From the NCBI GenBank assembly GCA_910580205.1, contig CAJTVP010000004.1, forward strand, positions 62,001 to 126,000: DNA of 64,000 nt. Direction: 5' to 3'. This stretch comes from an uncultured Eggerthellaceae bacterium. GTDB lineage: Bacteria; Actinomycetota; Coriobacteriia; Coriobacteriales; Eggerthellaceae. Both the position numbers and the translations under genes were made by a program. The notes beneath the pieces were generated by a model. It was not told the DNA's origin and did no database searches. It worked only from the letters and a program-made list of their open reading frames with translations. Position 1 is the first letter of the stretch. Each line of letters opens with the position of its first letter. Shown in pieces: positions 57,932 through 64,000 of the stretch.

Positions 57932-60463
57932 TCAAGTGGTGGTCGTCTTCGATGAGCTGCTGGATGAAGAGGACGCGGAGCTGCCTGCGGACGAGGAGCT
58001 CTGGTCCTCGTCATCCGGGCGCTTGTAGCGCTCCTGGATCTCAGCGATGTCCACTTCAGAGCCCACCTTCACCAAGACGTTCATGGGAGAGTATATGGAT
58101 GAGAACGTCTCTTGATACAGCTGGTTGCCGTCTTTGTCGGTCACCGTGCGCGTCACGTTGATGGTGGAGCCGTCAGAGCCGTTCGTCATCTTGACCACGG
58201 CCTTGGGCGCGTACATCTCATCCACTTCCACCTTGACCTTGTAAGGGTCCCCCTCGCCCCACTCTCCCGTCTGGGTGCTGACCGTCCGCTCCGGATCTTC
58301 GCCGATGAGGTTGACCGTGATGCTGTAGGAGTCATAGCTGGTGGTGAGCAGGATGTCGGAGGGCGTGTCGTTCTCCCAGACCAGATCAAGCGTTGGATAC
58401 GCGATGGCTGCATCCAACCCATCGGGATAGGCCGATGAGCGCAGCGTATGGTTATGGCGCTCATCGATCTTGAGGCCGGCGTTGTAAACGGAGTTGAACA
58501 CGGTCGTGGCCACTTGGCAAACGCCGCCCCCCGCCTCTTGGGTCATCTCATCTCCTGAGATGACGCCCGCCTCCTTGAAGCCAGCCTCTGCGTTGCAATC
58601 CCCCGCCGTGTCATTGAAGGACCACCGGCCACCATCAGCGGGGATGACGGAATCATCGATGAGGTCAGCGACTTTCTGGATGTTGTACAAGCGGTTCATC
58701 GTGTTCGTCGCGGTGTTGAACTGCGTGGTGAACGTGCTGAACTTCTTGACCACGCCGAAAGCCAGCGCCGCATCCAACGAGAAGGGGCCGTCCATCTCCT
58801 CCGTCTTGATGGCGATGTCATAGCGCGGGCCGGAGATCTGCTGCGTCCCCGTCTTGTCGAAGCTGCCGAACAGCGCATCCTCCAACGTGGTGAGGGCGTT
58901 GCCCACGTCAGGCACGGTGATGGGCGATTCCGGTTTGACCGTGATGCCGTCATCCTGCACATCGAAGGCCACCTTCACCACATCGCCCTCTTCGCTCAGG
59001 TTCAGCGTCTCAGTGAGGGTGGACAAAGCGCGCGCCTCTGAGAGCGTGGGCTTCAGGTACCACTCCCCCTCCCGTCGCTCTGCCGGCTCCGCGCTGATCC
59101 AGCCGCCCAGCTCCTCTGGCGTGAGATCGCAAGATTCAGAGCCATAGCTGAACGAAGCCCCTTCCTTGAGCGCTTCGGTGACGGCATCCGCGGTCTTCTG
59201 CGCCTGGGCGCCATCCACCTTGAGGCCCACGTATTCAGCCACGGGGATGTAGCGCGGGTCATCCACTTCGCTGTTGAGCAGCTTGTCGGTGAGCGTGTCT
59301 ATGAACGTCTGCTCGTCGATCATGTAACCGTCATGGCCTTCCACCACGCTGGCTGTGACGCCGTCTATGGTGATGGAGGACTCTTCCGCCGGGTCGCCGA
59401 TGACGGTGTCAAGATCGCTCACCAGCTTGTCCATGATGGTCTCGTTGTAATCAAGGCGAACTGGGATGTCGTGCTCATGCATGAGCGTGGAGAACCGGTC
59501 GAAGATGCCGGTGCTGCGGCCGAACTGGACCGCCTCGGCGGCCAGCTCCTGCGAAGGGAGCCGTGCGCCCAAGGTGTTCGCCGTCTCCACCCAGAGCACC
59601 TTGTTCTCAAGGGCCTGCTCCACTGACACCTGCTCAGCCAGGGCGGCCTCTTGCTTCTGCACTTGGTCCACATCCGTGTTCTTGGCGGTCTCCTCCGATG
59701 AGAAGATGTAGACGCTCGTGTTCGCCAGCTTGTCGCCGTAGCGCGCTTCGATGGCGCTGGCGGCCTCCTCCTGGGTCATGTTCGCCACATCCACGTCCCC
59801 CACGAACACGCCGCGATAGACCTTGTCAGCGGTGAGCAGGGAGTCCACGGCGAACGCTCCTGCGAGCACGAGGACGAGGGCGAGGATGCCGCCCGCCACC
59901 TTGCTCTTGCTCCAGAGCAAGCCGAATCCACGCGCGATCCCGCGTCCGAGCGCGGCGATGCCCCGCACGATGAGCAAAAGCGCGCCTTTGAGCACGTCGA
60001 ACACCTTCGTGAGGAACGAATCGCTCTTCCGGGGCGCGTAACCCTGAGGCGGACGCTGCGTTTGGACGGGCGGCTTCTTCCGCCCTTGCCCTTGGCGAGA
60101 CGCCCTGCGCGGGTCCGAGGCTCGGCCTTGAGAAGACCGCGATGAGCGGGAACGGCTGTTCACAGATTGGGAGCCGCGCGCGCCCACTGGACGGCTGCTG
60201 CTCCGATCCGCGCGAGCGCGCCCGCGGTCACCACCGTTCATGCTGCCTGGGCGAGCTTGGCCCCTCCCCTGCCCGCACACCTCTTGGCTGCGGGATGAGA
60301 GAGGGCGCGAGGCGCCGCTGTCAACGGTCACCCGGTTGGTGGTGCGGGGAGCTCGCAGGCTCCTGGAGCGATCCGGGGGAAGCCCGGCGCTCGGACGCTC
60401 CACGCGGTTGCCCTCGCGGCGGCGTTCCGGGCCATCCAGGTTGAAGTTGCTGCTATAGGCCAT
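57932..60463 (-). CDS. VanW-family protein with peptidoglycan-binding-like domains
   Basis: An 843-residue cell-envelope protein. Residues 1-170 are an Arg/Ser/Gln-rich cytoplasmic region, with a membrane helix at about 189-210. The extracytoplasmic part has two PG_binding_4-like segments (about 225-500), then the VanW domain (about 560-715: DGGRWSFNDTAGDC, TQEAGGGVCQVATTVFNSVY, RHNHTLRSSAYPDGLDA). A G5-like beta segment and a Ser/Thr-only tail end the protein. VanW proteins occur in vancomycin clusters and widely outside them; their function is unresolved. AGGAGC lies close to ATG 60463. It overlaps the pgsA end by 11 bases. Confidence 0.88.
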   Translation of the reverse strand: MAYSSNFNLDGPERRREGNRVERPSAGLPPDRSRSLRAPRTTNRVTVDSGASRPLSSRSQEVCGQGRGQARPGSMNGGDRGRARADRSSSRPVGARGSQSVNSRSRSSRSSQGRASDPRRASRQGQGRKKPPVQTQRPPQGYAPRKSDSFLTKVFDVLKGALLLIVRGIAALGRGIARGFGLLWSKSKVAGGILALVLVLAGAFAVDSLLTADKVYRGVFVGDVDVANMTQEEAASAIEARYGDKLANTSVYIFSSEETAKNTDVDQVQKQEAALAEQVSVEQALENKVLWVETANTLGARLPSQELAAEAVQFGRSTGIFDRFSTLMHEHDIPVRLDYNETIMDKLVSDLDTVIGDPAEESSITIDGVTASVVEGHDGYMIDEQTFIDTLTDKLLNSEVDDPRYIPVAEYVGLKVDGAQAQKTADAVTEALKEGASFSYGSESCDLTPEELGGWISAEPAERREGEWYLKPTLSEARALSTLTETLNLSEEGDVVKVAFDVQDDGITVKPESPITVPDVGNALTTLEDALFGSFDKTGTQQISGPRYDIAIKTEEMDGPFSLDAALAFGVVKKFSTFTTQFNTATNTMNRLYNIQKVADLIDDSVIPADGGRWSFNDTAGDCNAEAGFKEAGVISGDEMTQEAGGGVCQVATTVFNSVYNAGLKIDERHNHTLRSSAYPDGLDAAIAYPTLDLVWENDTPSDILLTTSYDSYSITVNLIGEDPERTVSTQTGEWGEGDPYKVKVEVDEMYAPKAVVKMTNGSDGSTINVTRTVTDKDGNQLYQETFSSIYSPMNVLVKVGSEVDIAEIQERYKRPDDEDQSSSSAGSSASSSSSSSSKTTTT

Positions 60464-61103
60464 GGCTGCTCCTGGCTTCCGTGAGCTTTCCCACCGCTTG
60501 AACGCAGTAATGGATCGTGACCCCTATCTGGAGCGCAACGCCCGCATAGACGACCATGAGCCCCAAGCAGACCGAAGATGAGCCGAACCCCGGCAGCCAG
60601 CTGGCATCAGCGAGCTCCAAACCGGGCACGGTCGGCCAATTCAAAAGCAAGGAGGCGAACCCGACGAACAAAAGCGTCGTTGCCACCTTCCCAGGATAGA
60701 TGACGGGTATCTGGATGCGGAACCGCTCCAGCAGGATGCCGCCGCCGATGAGCAGGAGCGCCTCACGGGCGATGATGAGGATGGCGATCCACCAGGGGCA
60801 CCGCCCCACCAGGCACACGCCTATCACGCCGGTCATCATGAGGATGGTGTCCACCGCTGGATCCAAGAGCTTTCCCAGCTTGGAGACGGAATGGGTCCGC
60901 CGCGCCACTTGGCCGTCCACGAAATCCGTGAGCGCAGCCACGGCGAACACGACCATGGCGGCCACGTCGGAACCTGACAGAAGGAGCCAGAGATACACCG
61001 GCACCAAGCACAGGCGCGCGAACGATATCACGTTCGGGACCGTGAGGATGCGATCGGTGACGACCTCCGCCTGATCGGGTATGTGAGCCTTCGCGTGGGC
61101 CAT
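60453..61103 (-). CDS. CDP-alcohol phosphatidyltransferase (second PgsA-like enzyme)
   Basis: A 216-residue polytopic membrane enzyme. The signature DG..AR........G...D...D is complete in DFVDGQVARRTHSVSKLGK, LLDPAVDT. It transfers a phosphatidyl group from CDP-diacylglycerol to an alcohol. Glycerol-3-phosphate is the default acceptor, but the fused PgsA-CinA at 32268 may already do that, so inositol phosphate, serine or cardiolipin-type chemistry is possible. ATG 61103 has AAAGGGAGG upstream. It is the first gene of the operon that runs to gluQ. Confidence 0.85.
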   Translation of the reverse strand: MAHAKAHIPDQAEVVTDRILTVPNVISFARLCLVPVYLWLLLSGSDVAAMVVFAVAALTDFVDGQVARRTHSVSKLGKLLDPAVDTILMMTGVIGVCLVGRCPWWIAILIIAREALLLIGGGILLERFRIQIPVIYPGKVATTLLFVGFASLLLNWPTVPGLELADASWLPGFGSSSVCLGLMVVYAGVALQIGVTIHYCVQAVGKLTEARSSHGL

Positions 61104-61139
61104 TGCCTCCCTTTTCTGCTGCATTCGCATCAGCGTGCC

Positions 61140-61148
61140 ATTCTACCA
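61140..61148 (-). promoter_or_regulatory. Extended -10 promoter of the pgsA-vanW-paaK-ior operon
   Basis: Minus-strand TGGTAGAAT, an extended -10 identical to the one before dapA. It predicts a leader of about 30 nt with AAAGGGAGG before ATG 61103. The -35 is poor. The 142-base gap to echF holds no recognised gene. Confidence 0.45.
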
Positions 61149-61245
61149 ACCGGAAGGCGCGTTTTGCAGGCGCAGACGGGCGAAATACATCCGCCGTTCA
61201 TAAGAGCGGGAGAAGCGGCCGCATCAAGGAAGCGCGAGGGCGAGA

Positions 61246-61575
61246 TCAGCTTTTCTCCGTTTCGGGGATCGAGAGCGTGATGTCATGCTTGCTGCTCGCG
61301 ATGGGCGTTGCCGCAGGGTCCATGGAAAGGCAATCCTTGGGACATGCGTCGATGCAGCTTGAGCATTGGATGCAGAGATAAGGATCGATGGTCCAGGTGC
61401 GCGCCGCCTTGTCCACGGTGATGCAATGGCAGGGGCAGACCTTCTGGCACTTGCTGCAGAGGATGCAATCCTCCACGCGGTTCACCACATGCCCCTTCTG
61501 CCCCGCGTAGGGCGGCTTGGTCTCAGCTGGATATCTCAGGGTCTCCGGCTTCTTGAAGAGAGATCCGAGCGTCAT
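61246..61575 (-). CDS. echF: Ech-type hydrogenase ferredoxin subunit (EchF)
   Basis: A polyferredoxin of 109 residues that passes electrons between ferredoxin and the small hydrogenase subunit. Two [4Fe-4S] motifs: C37, C40, C43, C47 (CILCSKCQKVCP) and C68, C71, C74, C78 (CIQCSSCIDACP). ATG 61575 has CTAGGAG upstream; an ATG at 61599 is less likely. NuoI-like relatives exist, but the surrounding echE, D, C and B order supports Ech. Last gene of the hydrogenase run. Confidence 0.88.
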   Translation of the reverse strand: MTLGSLFKKPETLRYPAETKPPYAGQKGHVVNRVEDCILCSKCQKVCPCHCITVDKAARTWTIDPYLCIQCSSCIDACPKDCLSMDPAATPIASSKHDITLSIPETEKS

Positions 61576-61605
61576 GGCTCCTAGATGGAAGCTTCCCACG
61601 TTCCC

Positions 61606-62694
61606 CTACCTTTCCGTGCAGCTGATGCACGGGTCGATGGTCAAGATGATCATGTTCACGTCGGCCAGATCGCAGCCTTTGAGCGCTTCCACCATGCCGG
61701 CCAGATTCTGAGATGTGGGCGTGCGCATCCGCATCCGCTCCAAGAACTTCGTCCCGTTGCCCTGGGCGTAGTAATAGCACTCGCCCCGCGGCTGCTCCAA
61801 GACGTTCGCCGCCCGCGCGCCTGGTTCCGGGTTGCCTTTGACCTTGACGCTGATATCCCCCGCCGGGATCTTCGCAGCCAGCTCTTCGATGATGCCGATG
61901 GATTGGAGCACTTCTTGGCAGCGCACCTTCACGCGCGCGTAGCAATCTCCCTCATCAGAGGTGATGGGCGCGAAATCCGTCAGATCCCCGTAGGCGCCCC
62001 GGCCGAACGTGCGCACATCATAGGGCACGTTGGAAGCGCGGGCGAAAGGGCCCACCATGGAAAGCGCCACCGCTTGATCGTGCGTGAGCACGCCCACGCC
62101 CACGGTGCGGTCCTTCACGGAGATGTCGGTCAGGAGGGTGTCCATGATCTGCTGGTATTCCGCTTTGATGCCCTCGAGCGTCTGGCAGATGGCGGCCAGC
62201 TCCGTATCCTCGATGTCCCGTCGCACGCCGCCCACGCACACCACGGACAAGATCACGCGGCCGCCCGTGGTCTTCTCGAAGATGTCCAGGATGCGCTCGC
62301 GCAAACGCCAGCAGTGCATGAACAAGGACTCGAACCCGAAGGCATCCGCCGCCAGGCCCAGCCAGAGCAGATGCGAGTGGATACGGGAGAGCTCGTGCCA
62401 GATCACGCGCAGGTATTCCCCGCGCTTCGGGACCTCCACGCCCATGAGGTCCTCCACCGTCTCAGCGTAACCCAGAGAATGCCCCATGGCGCAAATGCCG
62501 CAGATGCGCTCAGCCACGTAGATGAACTGATCGTAGTCGCGCGTCTCCACCAGCTTCTCAAGGCCGCGGTGCACGAAGCCGATCTGCGGGAGGCAGTCGA
62601 TGACGGTCTCGTCCTGCACGACCAGGTCCAGATGGAGCGGCTCTGGCAGCACCGGGTGCTGCGGTCCGAAGGGAATGACGGTCGCCTTGCCCAT
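61606..62694 (-). CDS. echE: Ech-type [NiFe] hydrogenase large subunit (EchE)
   Basis: Catalytic subunit that reduces protons to H2 with ferredoxin electrons. The 362 residues carry both Ni-binding CxxC pairs: RICGIC (C65, C68) and DPCISC (C356, C359), so it is a true hydrogenase and not a NuoD-type subunit, which lacks them. GPQHPVLPEPLHLDL and HRGLEKLVETRDYDQ are family blocks. The sequence ends three residues after the last Cys, as in group 4 enzymes that need no C-terminal maturation cleavage. It overlaps echD by one base (TAATG). Confidence 0.93.
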   Translation of the reverse strand: MGKATVIPFGPQHPVLPEPLHLDLVVQDETVIDCLPQIGFVHRGLEKLVETRDYDQFIYVAERICGICAMGHSLGYAETVEDLMGVEVPKRGEYLRVIWHELSRIHSHLLWLGLAADAFGFESLFMHCWRLRERILDIFEKTTGGRVILSVVCVGGVRRDIEDTELAAICQTLEGIKAEYQQIMDTLLTDISVKDRTVGVGVLTHDQAVALSMVGPFARASNVPYDVRTFGRGAYGDLTDFAPITSDEGDCYARVKVRCQEVLQSIGIIEELAAKIPAGDISVKVKGNPEPGARAANVLEQPRGECYYYAQGNGTKFLERMRMRTPTSQNLAGMVEALKGCDLADVNMIILTIDPCISCTER

Positions 62695-63320
62695 TATGCA
62701 TCCTCCCCTTCTGCCGCTTTCTTCGCTGCTCTCGCCTTCGCTTCCATGGCGGCCCTCACCTTCGCCGCTTTCTCCGGCGGCATGGCGGCCAGCTTCGCTT
62801 CCATCTCCGCGTCGATCAGTTGGCCATCAGCCGTGGCACCGGAGATGTCCGCGGGCGATTCGGCGGCTTTGCCCTTCGCGGCCTCTTTCGCCTTCTGGGC
62901 CTTCGCCGCCTCCGCTTGAGCCTTCTTCTCCTCCAGCTTGCGCTGCTTCTCCATCATGGCCAGCTTCTCAGGAGAGGTGATGGTCATGGGGAACTCCGTG
63001 GACACGCGGTAGAAGTTGCCCAGAAAATCTATGGCCAGGCCATCGAAGGTGATGCCGAACAGGTCATGGATCTCGTTCTCGCAAACGAACGCCTCCAAGT
63101 ACAGGTCGGTGATGGAGGGCAGATGCGCGTCTTTCGGCAATGCGGATATGACCACGTTGTCCAACGCGCCGTATTTCATGTACGAGTAGACCACGTCCAC
63201 GTCATCTTCGTTGTTGACGGCGAGCATCTGCACATAGCGCCAACCTTGCGCCTGGCGGGATGCGGCATCTTCATGCACCGCGCTCCGCTCAAGAGGGGTG
63301 AACACGCTTTGAAATCCCAT
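62694..63320 (-). CDS. echD: Ech-type hydrogenase subunit D with Ala/Lys-rich C-terminal extension
   Basis: NuoC-like (30-kDa) scaffold subunit. Residues 1-115 hold the core (NNEDDVDVVYSYMKYG, YLEAFVCENEIHDLFGITFD). Residues about 116-208 are a highly charged Ala/Lys/Glu region, predicted helical or coiled coil, which I do not know from EchD, usually about 120 residues. ATG 63320 has AAGGAG ten bases upstream; the GTG at 63329 would be too close to it. The start is separated from the echC stop by one base. Confidence 0.82.
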   Translation of the reverse strand: MGFQSVFTPLERSAVHEDAASRQAQGWRYVQMLAVNNEDDVDVVYSYMKYGALDNVVISALPKDAHLPSITDLYLEAFVCENEIHDLFGITFDGLAIDFLGNFYRVSTEFPMTITSPEKLAMMEKQRKLEEKKAQAEAAKAQKAKEAAKGKAAESPADISGATADGQLIDAEMEAKLAAMPPEKAAKVRAAMEAKARAAKKAAEGEDA

Positions 63321-63321
63321 A

Positions 63322-63768
63322 TCAGCCACGCTCCTTCTTCGCCCGTGCGAGCGCTTCCGCCTTCTCATCCAGCGCCGCCACTCCCGCCACGATGGCATCG
63401 ATCAGCGTCTCAGGACGCACGGCGCATCCAGGCGCGTACACGTCCACCGGGATGGCCTGATCCACTCCCCCGATCACGTTGTAGCAATCATGGAAGATGC
63501 CGCCGGAGCAGGCGCAGATCCCGCACGCCACGACCACTTTCGGCTCCACCATCTGCTCATAGATCTGCTTGACCACATCTATGTTCTGCTCGTTGACCGA
63601 GCCGGTGACCAAGAAGATGTCGGCATGCTTCGGATTGCCCGTGTTCACCACGCCGAAGCGCTCCCCATCGAACCCAGGGCAGAGCGTCGCCAAGACCTCG
63701 ATGTCGCAGCCGTTGCAGCTGGAGCCGTCATAGTGGATGACCCATGGGGACTTGCCTGAATAAGCCAT
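63322..63768 (-). CDS. echC: Ech-type hydrogenase small subunit (EchC)
   Basis: NuoB-like subunit carrying the proximal [4Fe-4S] cluster. The 148 residues include SSCNGCDIEVLA (C18, C21), ACGICACSGG (about 82-87) and YAPGCAVRPE (C115). AAGGAGG lies before ATG 63768. The arrangement B, C, D, E, F on the minus strand matches the Ech operon of Methanosarcina and of ferredoxin-dependent fermenters. Confidence 0.9.
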   Translation of the reverse strand: MAYSGKSPWVIHYDGSSCNGCDIEVLATLCPGFDGERFGVVNTGNPKHADIFLVTGSVNEQNIDVVKQIYEQMVEPKVVVACGICACSGGIFHDCYNVIGGVDQAIPVDVYAPGCAVRPETLIDAIVAGVAALDEKAEALARAKKERG

Positions 63769-63781
63769 GCGATCAGCCTCC

Positions 63782-64000
63782 TTAGAGCATCGCCAAGACG
63801 ACGATGTTGATGCCGCCGAGCACGAAGGCCACCGCCCAGGCGCTCTTCAACATGAACTGCCATTTGACGCGTGCGAAGTTGTTGTCGATCAAGATCTCGA
63901 AGAAGTAAGCCAGGAGCGCGACGAGGATGCCGAGCGCAAGCGAGAGCGGGCCGCCCCAGACGAAGAAGATGCCGACCCAGCCCAAGAACAGCACGTTCTC
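63782..64000 (-). CDS. echB: Ech-type hydrogenase membrane subunit B, C-terminal end (truncated by window edge)
   Basis: Only the last 72 residues are visible. The frame stays open to the right edge (ENVLFLGWVGIFF). Two membrane helices and the motif EILIDNNFARVKWQFMLKSA match the C-terminus of the NuoH-like ion-channel subunit. echA should lie beyond the edge. Confidence 0.85.
   Translation of the reverse strand, partial: ENVLFLGWVGIFFVWGGPLSLALGILVALLAYFFEILIDNNFARVKWQFMLKSAWAVAFVLGGINIVVLAML

Noticed and set aside
1..64000. tRNA, rRNA, CRISPR, insertion sequence or prophage in the window
   Set aside because: No T-loop-like sequence with matching stems, no regularly spaced repeats, no transposase, integrase or phage structural gene was found by reading.

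Overview
The window is a 64 kb, GC-rich, densely coding piece of a bacterial chromosome. I see no prophage, insertion sequence, CRISPR array, rRNA or tRNA gene. The gene content fits an anaerobic Coriobacteriia/Eggerthellales-type actinobacterium. The supporting signs are ATP-dependent PEP carboxykinase, an Ech-type membrane hydrogenase, indolepyruvate:ferredoxin oxidoreductase, a menaquinone-type prenyltransferase, SpoVS outside a sporulation locus, a PgsA-CinA fusion and a Bacillus-like LexA box. The placement rests on recall of gene families, not on a search.

Layout. 1-12.5 kb: the 3' end of gltX; a minus-strand pair made of a circularly permuted ATP-grasp enzyme and a DUF1461 membrane protein; a SPASM-type radical SAM gene; a HemN/HemW-like radical SAM gene; then serC-serA-leuA-ackA-LOG (serine and leucine synthesis, acetate/ATP). 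12.5-14.1 kb: pckA on the minus strand. 14.1-19.7 kb: GNAT-phoH-ybeY-dgkA-era-zinc-ribbon/PASTA-recO. 19.6-33.4 kb: rpsO, pnp, dapB, dapA, rnj, ftsK, rodZ-like, yajQ, rimO and a pgsA-cinA fusion. 33.6-43.2 kb: recA-recX, rny, a GHKL ATPase, spoVS, miaB, miaA, dapF, hflX. 43.2-45.3 kb: divergent lexA and nrdR, then dut and a small membrane protein. 45.4-49.0 kb: a DciA/DUF721-like gene, menA-like, a MucBP-like surface protein and a low-complexity membrane protein.

49.1-61.1 kb is one tightly packed minus-strand run read as pgsA, vanW, paaK, ACT, dacA, FHA, iorA, iorB, ACT, paaK, gluQ. It mixes fermentation of aromatic amino acids (2-oxo acid to acyl-CoA with reduced ferredoxin, plus aryl-CoA ligases) with cell-envelope genes. 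61.2-64.0 kb holds echF-E-D-C and the end of echB, an energy-converting [NiFe] hydrogenase that could reoxidise the ferredoxin reduced by IorAB.

Regulation readable from sequence. recA has -35 and -10 elements with a LexA box filling the spacer. lexA has the same arrangement plus a second box, and nrdR has an NrdR-box-like site. rpsO has a sigma-A-type promoter, a structured leader and a terminator. hflX and lexA end inside one 11-bp-stem hairpin. pckA has a promoter that rules out the upstream ATGs. phoH looks leaderless. Stop/start overlaps (ATGA, GTGA, TGATG, TAATG) are common, so translational coupling is widespread. No gene-free stretch exceeds 300 bases; the longest is the 275 bases before recA.
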